Below, piece by piece: positions 17,514 through 26,367 of a stretch of 64,000 bases of DNA; the stretch's first letter is position 1; each line of letters starts with the position of its first letter. Origin of the DNA: an uncultured Eubacteriales bacterium (GTDB taxonomy: Bacteria > Bacillota > Clostridia > Christensenellales > Aristaeellaceae); assembly GCA_902793325.1 (NCBI GenBank), contig CADBCY010000009.1, positions 18,172 through 82,171 on the forward strand. The letters run 5' to 3'. The notes below the pieces were generated by a model. It saw only the letters and a list, made by a program, of their open reading frames with translations. It did not search any database and was not told the DNA's origin. The position numbers were made by a program, and so were the translations under genes.

Positions 17514-20500
17514 ATGAAGAGAGCAATTCTGTTGATCCTGATCGTCTGCATGATCGCGCTGAGCAGCAGCGGCGTCGCCGAGGTCGCGGCGGCCGGGGAC
17601 GCGGCGATGACGGGCGAGGAACTCTGCCAGGCCGGCGAGGACGCATGGAAGGCAAAGGACTACGAGAAGGCCATGGAATACTGGCAGCAGGCCGCGGATC
17701 AGGGCAACGCGGAGGGCTGGCGGAACATCGGCGGCCTGTATTACCACGGCGAGGGCGTGAAACAGGACTACGCCAGGGCGCTGGAATACTTGCAGATGGC
17801 CGTGGATCATGGCGACGCGCGGGCGCTGACCAACATCGGGCTTCTGTACCATAGAGGCGCGGGCGTGGAGCAGTCGGCCGAGAAGGCGATGGAGTACTAT
17901 CAGATGGCCGCGGATCAGGGCGACACGAAGGGCCTGGTCGAGCTGGGCACCATGTACTACGGCGGCGACGGCGTGGAACAGTCCTACGACAAGGCCATGG
18001 AATACTGGCAGCAGGCCGCGGACCTGGACGATACGGAGGCCATGGTGTACATCGCCTATCTGTACGGACACGGCGAAGGCGTGGAGCTGGACTTCGATAA
18101 GACCATGGAGCTCTACCAGCGCGCCGCGGCAATGGGCGACATGGACGCGACGGCGTACATCGGCAACATGTACCTGTTCGGCGACGGCGTGGAGCAGGAC
18201 TACGAAAAGGCAGCCGAGTACTATCAGCCAGCCGCGGAAGCGGGCAACGCCTACGCGCTGACCAACCTCGGCTGGCTGTATACCATGGGCTACGGTATGG
18301 AGCAGGACTATGCGAAGGCGGCGGAGTACTATCAGCAGGCGGCGGATCAGGGCTATGTCTACGCGCAGGGGAACCTGGCGTCGATGTATGCCGAGGGCAA
18401 CGGCGTGGAGCAGGATTTCGCAAAGGCGCTGGAATACTACCAGCTGGCCGCGGACCAGGGCTACGGCTATGCCTTCGCCGGCCTCGGCGACCTGTACGCG
18501 CAGGGCAACGGCGTGGAGCAGGATTATGCAAAGGCCGCGGAATACTTCCGGCAGGCCGTCGATCTGGGAAATGCCTACGCGCTGCCCAAAATCGGCGCCC
18601 TCTACATGGAGGGCAACGGCGTGGAGCAGGACTACGCCAAGGCGCTGGAGTACTTCCAGCAGGCGGCGGAGCAGGACGTCGCGGACGGCTATGCAGGCCT
18701 TGCCTGTCTGTACGAGGAGGGCAACGGCGTGGAGCAGGATTACAAAAAGGCCATAGCGTATTACCGCCAGTGGGCGGCGCAGGGACAGGAGGCGGAAGAA
18801 GCGTCGAGCGCAACCGACGCGGCCGCGGAGGCGCCGACGTTTGCGGAAAAGACGGTGAAGGTGTTCTCCTCCGGGGAGGAAGCCGGCGAGCTGCCCCTGC
18901 GCTTCTACGATTCGACGCCCAACATTCCCTATCTGGGGATGATCGAGTATGCGCAATACATGTTCCAGCAGCCGCTGACCCTGCGGGAGAGCCGGGAAGG
19001 CGTCTGCATCCTGGCCAACGAAGCCGGCGTTGAAATCCTCTGCGACGCAGGCGTCGGCGTGATCGCGGCGCGGGATTGGAACAGCTTCTGCGATTTGCCC
19101 TATCCGCTGGAAAACCGGGGCAGGCGCTGGAAGGATACCAGCGTGCCCTTTATCCGCGTCATGGGCGTGGAATACGAAGGGGAGCCTATGCCCGTCGTAT
19201 TTGACTTCGCGAAGTACGGCATCCGCATCTATTCGGACGAAAACGACATCTACCTGCCTGTCTCCACGCTGACCAACATGATGGCGGACGTCGCCACCAA
19301 TCACCTGCTCTACAACGGCGAAAACCTATATGCGGAGGTCATGAGTCTCGAAGGAGATTCCCCCGAGGGCTTCTTCGATTCCGAACGATTTGCCGCCGAG
19401 CTCAAAGGGGCGGAAAGGCCGGCGGACATCGTAAAGCAAAGCTACGCCGATCTCTGCTTCGCTTTCGATTATTTCTTCGGACACCCCGGGAAGGCTGTGC
19501 TGGACGGCGCGATCGCCGAGGTCGGCCTGGACCGGGCGCTGACCGATCTGGGCGAAGCGGGAGAAGCCATCAAGGCGCGCCTGTTATCGGCGGATCTCCC
19601 GGAATACCTGTCCGCCATGAACGAGCTGTTTATGGAATACCTGAGCGACGGCCACACCGTTTTCATGGGCAACAGCGCGATCGATCACGCAAGCGCCGTA
19701 GACGCATGCACCATGACGATCAAAATCATCGGGGACTTGCTCGACAGCCCGACCAACATGAGGCAGCTTGCCAACATGTACATACCGATGCAGCGGGACG
19801 GTGTCTGGGGCGAGGAGACTTACATCGAATCCGGCCATACCGCGATCCTCCGCCTGGATTCCTTCATGCCGGACGAGGCCGCGTGGAACCGCTATTACAG
19901 CGGCGAAGGCGAACTCCCCCAGGACGGCTTCGGGACCGTCATCGCGGGGCTTAAAAGGGCTTCGGAAAACCCGGAGATCAAAAACGTGATATTTGACCTG
20001 AGCGCCAACGGAGGCGGCAGCTCGGACGTGTTGATGGCGATATTGGCCGTGACCACGGGCCAGGATCGGCTGTACGGCGTGAACAGGCTGACGGGGCAGA
20101 AGATGACGCTGATCTATGAGGCGGACGCGAATTTTGACGGCGTGTTTGACGAGAAGGACCGGGAAATCAGGTACGATTTCAACTACGGCGTGTTGACCAC
20201 CCGCTACGCCTTCTCCTGCGGCAACCTGTTCCCGATCATCGTGCAGGAGGCCGGTGCGGTGCTCATCGGCGAAAAGACGAGCGGCGGCTCCTGCTGCGTT
20301 CAGCTCGCCAGCGACGCGGAGGGCCTGACGTATATGATGTCCAGCGCCCTGTGGTGCCTGATGGATTCAAAGGGGAACGGCGTGGAGGACGGCTGCAGCA
20401 TCGATCTGCCGATCCCGGTGACGTCGAACGCCGTGCTGGACGGCTTCGCGGGCAAGCTGAACATCCGCGGCGGGCTGCCTTCCTATGAAGCGTACTTCGA

Positions 20501-20570
20501 CGGCGCGATGCTGGACGCCATGATGAACGACTGGTTCGCAGATCAGTCGGAAACGACGCCCGCAGCCTGA
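17514..20570 (+). CDS. Secreted Sel1-repeat protein with C-terminal S41 peptidase domain
   Basis: The protein has 1018 residues. The start at 17514 follows GGAGG and gives a signal peptide (MKRAILLILIVCMIALSSS). Residues 40-430 hold about eleven Sel1 repeats, most reading G(D/N)GVEQDYxKAxEYYQxAAxQG, typical of interaction scaffolds. A linker and beta-rich region follow. From about 780 to 1000 comes an S41 (CtpA/tricorn-like) peptidase fold: AILRLDSFMPDEAAW, NVIFDLSANGGGSSDVL, the likely nucleophile in YAFSCGNLFP, and GEKTSGGSCC. It probably acts outside the membrane, with the repeats presenting a substrate or partner. There is no PDZ domain. Confidence 0.88.
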   Translation: MKRAILLILIVCMIALSSSGVAEVAAAGDAAMTGEELCQAGEDAWKAKDYEKAMEYWQQAADQGNAEGWRNIGGLYYHGEGVKQDYARALEYLQMAVDHGDARALTNIGLLYHRGAGVEQSAEKAMEYYQMAADQGDTKGLVELGTMYYGGDGVEQSYDKAMEYWQQAADLDDTEAMVYIAYLYGHGEGVELDFDKTMELYQRAAAMGDMDATAYIGNMYLFGDGVEQDYEKAAEYYQPAAEAGNAYALTNLGWLYTMGYGMEQDYAKAAEYYQQAADQGYVYAQGNLASMYAEGNGVEQDFAKALEYYQLAADQGYGYAFAGLGDLYAQGNGVEQDYAKAAEYFRQAVDLGNAYALPKIGALYMEGNGVEQDYAKALEYFQQAAEQDVADGYAGLACLYEEGNGVEQDYKKAIAYYRQWAAQGQEAEEASSATDAAAEAPTFAEKTVKVFSSGEEAGELPLRFYDSTPNIPYLGMIEYAQYMFQQPLTLRESREGVCILANEAGVEILCDAGVGVIAARDWNSFCDLPYPLENRGRRWKDTSVPFIRVMGVEYEGEPMPVVFDFAKYGIRIYSDENDIYLPVSTLTNMMADVATNHLLYNGENLYAEVMSLEGDSPEGFFDSERFAAELKGAERPADIVKQSYADLCFAFDYFFGHPGKAVLDGAIAEVGLDRALTDLGEAGEAIKARLLSADLPEYLSAMNELFMEYLSDGHTVFMGNSAIDHASAVDACTMTIKIIGDLLDSPTNMRQLANMYIPMQRDGVWGEETYIESGHTAILRLDSFMPDEAAWNRYYSGEGELPQDGFGTVIAGLKRASENPEIKNVIFDLSANGGGSSDVLMAILAVTTGQDRLYGVNRLTGQKMTLIYEADANFDGVFDEKDREIRYDFNYGVLTTRYAFSCGNLFPIIVQEAGAVLIGEKTSGGSCCVQLASDAEGLTYMMSSALWCLMDSKGNGVEDGCSIDLPIPVTSNAVLDGFAGKLNIRGGLPSYEAYFDGAMLDAMMNDWFADQSETTPAA

Positions 20571-20578
20571 TACGACAA

Positions 20579-20624
20579 GCGGAGATTCCCCTCCTGCGCT
20601 TCGGCGGTTTCGGGGAATCTCCGC
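20579..20624. other. Hairpin after the Sel1/S41 gene
   Basis: GCGGAGATTCCCC and GGGGAATCTCCGC pair over a 20-base loop just after the stop codon. There is no T-run, so it may protect the 3' end rather than terminate. Confidence 0.45.
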
Positions 20625-20648
20625 GGTTGCAGCCCTGATCGGTGTTTA

Positions 20649-20684
20649 AGGGTACTCCATGATGTCATGGAGTACCCTCTTTCT
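20649..20684 (+). terminator. Rho-independent terminator
   Basis: A perfect 14-bp stem (AGGGTACTCCATGA / TCATGGAGTACCCT) with a 2-base centre is followed by CTTTCTTC on the plus strand. It lies between the convergent Sel1/S41 and hydrogenase genes. Confidence 0.75.
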
Positions 20685-20722
20685 TCAATGCATCTGCGAC
20701 GCCGGAGCGCCGCGCGGGGCGG

Positions 20723-22210
20723 TTATTCTTCGGTATCGTGCATGCGCCCGTCCCGGTACATGGAGAATTTGTCCATCGGATAGTTCTTCAGGTTGTCCAG
20801 GATCTTGCGGCCGTCCGCGTGGCGCAGCAGTTCCCCTCGGGCCTTGATGACGACGGTCTCCGCCTGGTGTTTGGAGGGGCCTCCGACGCAGCCGCCGGGA
20901 CAGATCATGCCCTCGACGAAGTCCGCGTCGAGCTTCCCGTTCTTGAGGAGCATCATGGCCTTCTTGCATTCGTCGCCGCCGGCGCAGGTCATCAGGCGGA
21001 TGCCGGAGACATCCTCCCCCATCTCCTGCATGGCTTCCATGACGGCGTTGGCGACGCCGCCGCTGCCGGCGAAGCGCTTGCCAAACACGGACGCCTCCTG
21101 ATAGTCCTCCTCCACCGGCTCAATGGCGATCCCCCTGGAATCCAGCAGCGCGACGATCTCGCCGTAGGTCAGCGCGTAGTCGGCCGAGTCCACGACGAAC
21201 GTATTCAGCGTCTCGCCCTTCTTGGCGATGCAGGGGCCGACGAACACGGTCACGCAATCGGGGTCCAGCGATTTCAGGTACCGGGACACCGCCACCATGG
21301 GCGACACCGTGGAGGACTTGTTTTCTTCGTAGATCTTCGGGAAATGGTGCCGGAGCATGGAGATGAACGCGGGGCAGCAGGAGGTGGTCATGATCCTGCC
21401 CTCCTTCCGCGCCTCGATCCATTCCATCGCCTCATAGGCCGCGGTCATGTCGCCGCCCAGCCCGACCTCCACCATGTCCGCGAAGCCCGCCTTTTTGAGC
21501 GCCGCCTTCATGGACGCCATGCCGATCTCCTTGCCGAACTGGCCCTCCGTCGCCGGCGCGCACATGGCGACGACGCGCTTTCCCGCCAGTATGGCGCGGA
21601 TGACGTCCACCGCGAAGGTCTTTGAGCCGATGGCGCCGAAGGGACAGCTGTGGATGCAGTGGCCGCAGTGGATGCACTTCGATTCGTCGATCCTGCACAG
21701 GCCGGCTTCGTCATAGGAGATGGCGCCCACGGGGCAGGCCTTCTTGCAGGGGCGTTCCCGATGGATGATGGCCCCGAACGGGCAGGCCTTGGCGCACTGG
21801 CCGCAGGATTTGCACTTGTTGACGTCGATGTGCATCTTCTTGTCGCCCGGGGAGATCGCCCCGAAGCGACAGGAATTCAGGCACGCCTTGCCCAGGCAGA
21901 AGCGGCAGATATCCGATACGGAGTAGTCCTGGATCGGGCAATCGTCGCAGGCCGCCGGGATCACGGCGACCACGTTGTCCGTCGGGTTCAGCACGTCCGG
22001 GCTCTGCCCCATGGCGAGGCGTATCCTGCCCCGCACGATCTCCCGCTCCTTGTAGACGCAGCAACGGTACTCGGGCTTCGGCCCGGGGCTGACCTCGGCG
22101 ACGATCCTGTCGGTGTTCTCCTGCGTCAGCGCGTTATCCCACGCCAGGCGGCAGACCTCGCGAAGAATGAAATGCTTCAGCTCAACGATGTTCATGTCAT
22201 TCGTGATCAT
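20723..22210 (-). CDS. Monomeric [FeFe] hydrogenase, group B-like
   Basis: The protein has 495 residues. The ATG at 22210 was chosen for its GGAGG. An N-terminal Cys-rich region (CDDCP, CRFC, CLNSC) is followed by several 4Fe-4S motifs (CKSCGQCAKACP, CKKACP, CIHCGHCIHSCP, residues 133-190). The H-cluster domain has L1 TSCCPAF (276-), L2 VGPCIAKK (324-) and L3 MICPGGCVGG near 445. The architecture and the L2 form match the group B hydrogenases of fermentative Clostridia, which are thought to exchange electrons between ferredoxin and protons. No maturase genes are in the window. It follows the MBL/rubredoxin gene by 32 bases. Confidence 0.88.
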   Translation of the reverse strand: MITNDMNIVELKHFILREVCRLAWDNALTQENTDRIVAEVSPGPKPEYRCCVYKEREIVRGRIRLAMGQSPDVLNPTDNVVAVIPAACDDCPIQDYSVSDICRFCLGKACLNSCRFGAISPGDKKMHIDVNKCKSCGQCAKACPFGAIIHRERPCKKACPVGAISYDEAGLCRIDESKCIHCGHCIHSCPFGAIGSKTFAVDVIRAILAGKRVVAMCAPATEGQFGKEIGMASMKAALKKAGFADMVEVGLGGDMTAAYEAMEWIEARKEGRIMTTSCCPAFISMLRHHFPKIYEENKSSTVSPMVAVSRYLKSLDPDCVTVFVGPCIAKKGETLNTFVVDSADYALTYGEIVALLDSRGIAIEPVEEDYQEASVFGKRFAGSGGVANAVMEAMQEMGEDVSGIRLMTCAGGDECKKAMMLLKNGKLDADFVEGMICPGGCVGGPSKHQAETVVIKARGELLRHADGRKILDNLKNYPMDKFSMYRDGRMHDTEE

Positions 22211-22242
22211 TCTTCTTCCCTCCGTCATCGGATTGTGGTGGC

Positions 22243-23178
22243 TTACGCCGGGTTGAACCTGTCCTTCCCCTGCTTGCACCGCGGGCACTTCCAGTCCCCG
22301 GGCAGGTCGTCGAAGGCCACGCCGTCGTGCTCGGCGGGGTCGTAGACGTAGCCGCACACGGAGCAGATGTACTTGCCGGTGGCCTGCGCCGCGGCGACCT
22401 CCGTCGGCGGGATGCTCTCAGGCGGGTTGTCCAGGTCGACCACGGCCCTGTTCTCCAGGTTCTCGACGCCCAGCGGCGTGTGAGTGGAGAGGTACACCGT
22501 CGGATGCGCGGCGATGAACGCGCGGACCTTATCCAGCGTCGCGCGCGCCGCGGTCACGTCCTCGAACACCACGGACAGCTTGTTCGCGTACAGCGCCTCG
22601 TCGGTGTAGGTCACGTCGCCGTGGATCATGTAAAACAGCCCGCCGTCCTCGACGATCACGATGCTGTTGCCCTTGGTGTGGCCCTTCGCCGGGAGGTAGT
22701 AAATGCCGTCGGCGATCTTCTCGCTGGCCTCGAAATTGTAGTAGGGGCCGTCCTTGAAGGTCACCGCCCGCACGTTGGGCAGGGTTTTCAGCTCGTCGCT
22801 GGCGGCCTCCTCGGGGGAGGCGCAGATCACGGCGTTCGGGAACGCCTTCAAAAGTCCCGTGTGGTCGGCGTGCTTGTGGGTGACCAGGATCTTCGACACG
22901 TTCTCCGGCCCGTAGCCCAGCGCCGCCAGCGCGGGCAGGTAGTCCTGAATCCGCGCGCCCATGTAGATGGGGGTCTTGGCGTCCGGCACCTGGTTCGGCA
23001 CGCCGTCGGGCATGCCGGTGTCCACCAGGATCACCTCGCTGCCGGTGTCGATCACGTAGTTTTGCAGGCTGGAGCGGTAGCGGACGGACGGGTCGAGTCC
23101 CTCCATGCCCTCGCCGCCCATGGCGAAGGGCTGGAGCATGTAGCCGTTTTCATAGAGTCTGACCGCCTGGATCTTCAT
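22243..23178 (-). CDS. Metallo-beta-lactamase-fold hydrolase fused to rubredoxin
   Basis: The protein has 311 residues. The start at [12 protein letters not shown] fits the family; the open frame upstream does not. Residues 1-255 are a lactonase-like MBL domain with the metal motif THKHADHTG (HxHxDH), [10 protein letters not shown] and STHTPLG. Residues 268-311 are a rubredoxin: [12 protein letters not shown], then [15 protein letters not shown] with both CxxC knuckles intact. There is no flavodoxin domain, so it is not a flavorubredoxin. Adjacent and co-directional with the [FeFe] hydrogenase, it may couple a hydrolase or redox reaction to that electron system. The substrate is unknown. Confidence 0.88.
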   Translation of the reverse strand: MKIQAVRLYENGYMLQPFAMGGEGMEGLDPSVRYRSSLQNYVIDTGSEVILVDTGMPDGVPNQVPDAKTPIYMGARIQDYLPALAALGYGPENVSKILVTHKHADHTGLLKAFPNAVICASPEEAASDELKTLPNVRAVTFKDGPYYNFEASEKIADGIYYLPAKGHTKGNSIVIVEDGGLFYMIHGDVTYTDEALYANKLSVVFEDVTAARATLDKVRAFIAAHPTVYLSTHTPLGVENLENRAVVDLDNPPESIPPTEVAAAQATGKYICSVCGYVYDPAEHDGVAFDDLPGDWKCPRCKQGKDRFNPA

Positions 23179-23325
23179 GGAAATGACCTCCTCGCAACGA
23201 TTGTCGAAAGCGCATTGCGCCGCGGAACACGCACCTGTAAAAATTGTAACGTATCCTTTGCGATCTGTCAATGTCTCAGATCGGCCAAAATCGGCGCCAT
23301 GCCCCGCAAAGGCACACATGTCCGC

Positions 23326-24621
23326 TCAATAGTACACCTTCGCCGTCCCCTTGCCCCGGGACAGCAGGTCCTTCTGCAGGCGCTTCGCCACGCGCGCGAT
23401 TTCGGCGAAGTCCGGCTTCAGGGCCCCGTCGTACTTCAGGAATTCGCCCTCCACCATGGTATAGCGCACGTTTGCGCTGTTGGCGGCGTACAGGATCGCC
23501 GAAACCGGGTGGTAATACGCCATCGTGTCCGGGGTCTGCAGGTCCCAGACGACCAGGTCGGCGACGGCGTTCTCCTCCACCCTGCCGGTCCCCGCGCCGA
23601 ATACGGCATGGCCCGCCATCAGCCGCCGCCACACCTCCAGCGCCGGGTACAGCGTCGCGTCTCCGCGGTTGAACTTCTCCAGCATGGCAAACAGCCGCGC
23701 CTGCTCCAGCGGGCTCACGTTTCCCGAGCTGGCCGCGCCGTCCGTGCCAAAGCCGTATTGCAGCCGGTCCGCCAGGTCGAAGAAGCCGCCCCGCCCGGAC
23801 GCAAGCCGCATGTAGGTCTTGGGGCAGAACGCGAACCATGTGTCGGCGTTGATGCAGGCGAGATCGTCCTCCGTCACCCACAGGCCGTGCGCGACGAGCA
23901 CCGGCAGGTCAAAGCCCCCGGCGTCGTACAGGCGGCGGAAGGGCGTCCTCCCGGTGCGCCGCAGCGACTGCTCAACCTGCAATTCTGTCTCGCTGAGGTG
24001 CAGGTGGATCGGCAGCCGCATCTTCTTCGCCTCGTCGACGATCTCCCCGAGCGTATCCTCCGGGCAGGTGTAATCCGCATGCGGGCCGAAGCGCAGGCGG
24101 ATCCTCGGCGAATCGCCCTGGTGATCCCGTATGAACCGGCTGACCTGCGCAAGCCTGTCCCGGAAGTCGGGGGCCATGCCGAATACCGTCGGGGCGATGT
24201 CCATGCGGATCCCGGTATCCTTCGCCGCCCGCAGCACCTGCTCCTCTCCGAAATAGTGGTCCGCCGCCGCGGTCACGCCGTTGTTGAGCATCTCCGCGAT
24301 GCCCAGCAGCGTGCCCGTATAGATGTCCTCCTCCGTCATCCTGCTCTCATAGGGCCAGATCATCTCGTTGAACCAAGTCTCCGCCGCGACGTCCTCGGCG
24401 ATCCCCTTGAAGATGTTCATTGCGGTATGGGCGTGCAGGTTCACGAGCCCGGGGCTCACGAAATACGCCGAACAGTCGATTGTGTCCGACGGCGCCATCT
24501 CCGGCTGGGGCGTTCCCGAGTCGCAGATCCTCGCGATGCGCCCGTCCCGGATGTAGATGTCCTTGTGGAACAGGCACTCCCCCGTATGCGCGATAATCGT
24601 CGCGTTATGCAGTTGAATCAT
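23326..24621 (-). CDS. Amidohydrolase (SsnA / TrzN / MTA-SAH deaminase family)
   Basis: The cytoplasmic metal-dependent hydrolase has 431 residues. Key motifs are PGLVNLHAHTAMN (HxH), LRFGPHADYTCPEDTL, LPIHLHLSETELQVE (His and Glu), LVAHGLWVTEDDL and FGTDGAASSGN (Asp). This is the standard set for aminohydrolases acting on ring amines. GGAGG precedes the ATG. It is the last gene of the minus-strand sugar operon, 45 bases after rhaD. The substrate is uncertain, and its place in a ketose operon is unexplained. Confidence 0.88.
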   Translation of the reverse strand: MIQLHNATIIAHTGECLFHKDIYIRDGRIARICDSGTPQPEMAPSDTIDCSAYFVSPGLVNLHAHTAMNIFKGIAEDVAAETWFNEMIWPYESRMTEEDIYTGTLLGIAEMLNNGVTAAADHYFGEEQVLRAAKDTGIRMDIAPTVFGMAPDFRDRLAQVSRFIRDHQGDSPRIRLRFGPHADYTCPEDTLGEIVDEAKKMRLPIHLHLSETELQVEQSLRRTGRTPFRRLYDAGGFDLPVLVAHGLWVTEDDLACINADTWFAFCPKTYMRLASGRGGFFDLADRLQYGFGTDGAASSGNVSPLEQARLFAMLEKFNRGDATLYPALEVWRRLMAGHAVFGAGTGRVEENAVADLVVWDLQTPDTMAYYHPVSAILYAANSANVRYTMVEGEFLKYDGALKPDFAEIARVAKRLQKDLLSRGKGTAKVYY

Positions 24622-24666
24622 AGGCGATGCCTCCGTCCTGTGAAGAATGTGAGCCTCGGGAGGGAC

Positions 24667-25500
24667 TCAATCCCGGCGGGATTGCAGGAAGCGTTCCTTC
24701 AGCGGAAGGCGAAACACCTCCGCCATGTCCCGAAGGTCCTGCGCGCCGGGCGCCTGCCTTTTCGCGGGGACGCAGGACAGCACCCGGATCAGTATGGAAG
24801 CGGCCTTCTCCGCGGTTTCCACCAGCCCGAAGCAGGCATCCGGGCCCTCCCCGACGGCAAATACGCCGTGCTGCGCCCAGAGTACGATGTCGAATTCCTC
24901 TATCTTTTCCATGGTCGCCGCGGCGATTTGCGGGGTTCCGGGAACCATCCACGGCACGATCCCGATGCCGGCCGGAAAGATCATGGCGCACTCGGGCATC
25001 ATTTCCCACAGCTCGCGGGTAAAGACGACCTCGTCCAGGGGCAGTATGAACGAAAGCGCGATCAGGTTGTCCGGATGCGCGTGATAGACCATGCGCAGGC
25101 GTCCCCCGGAGCGGCGCTTGATGACCTCGTGGTTTGCGAGGTGCGCCGGCAGCTCGCTCGTCGGCCTGCCGCCGCCGCCAAAACCCCAGAGGACGCGGTA
25201 CCGGGCGCCGTCCTCCGAAACCTCGATGATGCCCAGGGATTTCGCGGGATCGCGGGCCGTGTTGCGAAAGACCTGGCCGGCGGCGGTGATCAGCAGCACG
25301 TCCCCCGCCAGGCCGGGCACGCGGACGCCGATGGGATTCCAGTCGCCGGTCCGCGAAAGATCCTCCGATACGGCGGTGATCTCCGTCGCGCCGAGACGGC
25401 AGCTCAGGTTGCCGCCATGGCATTCGTGCCAGCCCTCCCGCCGCGCATCGTCGCACATGCGAACCAGCGCGGTGAAAAACGGCGCTTCCGTAACTCTCAT
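24667..25500 (-). CDS. rhaD: Rhamnulose-1-phosphate aldolase
   Basis: The protein has 277 residues, close to the 274 of Escherichia coli RhaD. It shares that protein's diagnostic blocks: GWHECHGGNLSCRL (compare the GWDERNGGNLT block), PTSELPAHLANHEVIK, VYHAHPDNLIALSF (zinc His pair), VFTRELWEMMPEC, FPAGIGIVPWMVPGT and WAQHGVFAVG (third His). It splits L-rhamnulose 1-phosphate, or a stereochemically related ketose phosphate, into dihydroxyacetone phosphate and L-lactaldehyde. The ATG at 25500 has GAGGAG upstream. It is co-operonic with a kinase and a second aldolase. Confidence 0.9.
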   Translation of the reverse strand: MRVTEAPFFTALVRMCDDARREGWHECHGGNLSCRLGATEITAVSEDLSRTGDWNPIGVRVPGLAGDVLLITAAGQVFRNTARDPAKSLGIIEVSEDGARYRVLWGFGGGGRPTSELPAHLANHEVIKRRSGGRLRMVYHAHPDNLIALSFILPLDEVVFTRELWEMMPECAMIFPAGIGIVPWMVPGTPQIAAATMEKIEEFDIVLWAQHGVFAVGEGPDACFGLVETAEKAASILIRVLSCVPAKRQAPGAQDLRDMAEVFRLPLKERFLQSRRD

Positions 25501-25578
25501 GACAGTGCTCCTCACTCGCAGCGGATGCGCGCGTTTGGCATCGGGACCGGGAACGATCCCGCCTTTCCGCGCGGGGTT

Positions 25579-26319
25579 TTACTTCTTTTCCATGAGCTGC
25601 CGCATGAATTCGCTGAAGGGAATCGCCGGCTCCAGATCGGCGGTGGAGTCCACGCGGCAGACCGTGCCCTCCGGCGTCATGTCGATCCCGTGGAAGGCCA
25701 GCGCCTCGGTGATCTGGTCGCTGTTGATCGGGCGGAGCCTGCCCAGGCTGGCCAGCCCAAGGGCGAGGCGCGCGGAGGCTTCGGCGTTTTGCAGGCGGTA
25801 CCAGGCCTCGCGGGGGGACTTCCCCCAGGCGATCGGCCCGTGATTTGCCAGGTTTACCACGTGATACTTTTTGACATAGGGGATGATGCATTCCGCCAGT
25901 TCCCTGGACCCCGAGCAGCAGTATGGGATCACCGGGATCCTGCCGCAGATGCACACCGCCGAGAGGGTGGTGGGCAGGTCCAGCTCGATGCCCGCGCAGG
26001 CGAGGATGGAGCAGTTCAGCGGGTGGGCGTGCGCCGTGGACACGATCTCGTCGTCGGTTCTGTAGGCATTGAGGTGCATCTCGGTTTCGCTGGTCGGCTT
26101 CCAGGTGCCCTCCAGGATCGCGCTGTCGCTGATGCGCACCTTGATGAGCATCTCGTCCTTCAATTCGCCCTTGTTCACGCCGGTCGGCGTGATCCACACC
26201 TCGTCTTTGCCGCAGCGCACGGAGAGATTGCCGTCGTTCGCCGCGACAAAGCCCGCGCTGCTCATGTTTCGGCCGATCTCAAGGATCAGGTCCTTGGCCT
26301 CCCTGTCTGAAAGATACAT
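25579..26319 (-). CDS. Class II aldolase, L-fuculose-phosphate aldolase type
   Basis: The protein has 246 residues. Features of the aldolase II/adducin fold include AANDGNLSVRCG (phosphate loop), WITPTGVNKGEL, PTSETEMHLNAY (catalytic Glu), STAHAHPLNCS (zinc His pair) and VNLANHGPIAWG (third His). It resembles FucA and related sugar-phosphate aldolases rather than RhaD. Having both aldolase types in one operon suggests two diastereomeric ketose 1-phosphates are handled, or that one enzyme has a new substrate. Confidence 0.88.
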   Translation of the reverse strand: MYLSDREAKDLILEIGRNMSSAGFVAANDGNLSVRCGKDEVWITPTGVNKGELKDEMLIKVRISDSAILEGTWKPTSETEMHLNAYRTDDEIVSTAHAHPLNCSILACAGIELDLPTTLSAVCICGRIPVIPYCCSGSRELAECIIPYVKKYHVVNLANHGPIAWGKSPREAWYRLQNAEASARLALGLASLGRLRPINSDQITEALAFHGIDMTPEGTVCRVDSTADLEPAIPFSEFMRQLMEKK

Positions 26320-26367
26320 TTCGTTCCGCCCCTTTTCTTATTTTTACTTGTTTACTTGAATGCGCCG

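Noticed and set aside
17645-18756. Frames inside the Sel1-repeat region
   Set aside because: Arg/Ser-rich shadows of the repeats in other frames.
17750-18760. Regular DNA repeats that might be a CRISPR array
   Set aside because: The period is about 108 bases and codes for Sel1 units in frame; there are no spacers. No CRISPR array or cas gene is seen anywhere in the window.
22327-26310. Open frame of 1327 codons on the plus strand
   Set aside because: It is antisense to the MBL/rubredoxin, amidohydrolase and aldolase genes. High GC leaves antisense frames open. It has no ribosome site or family content.
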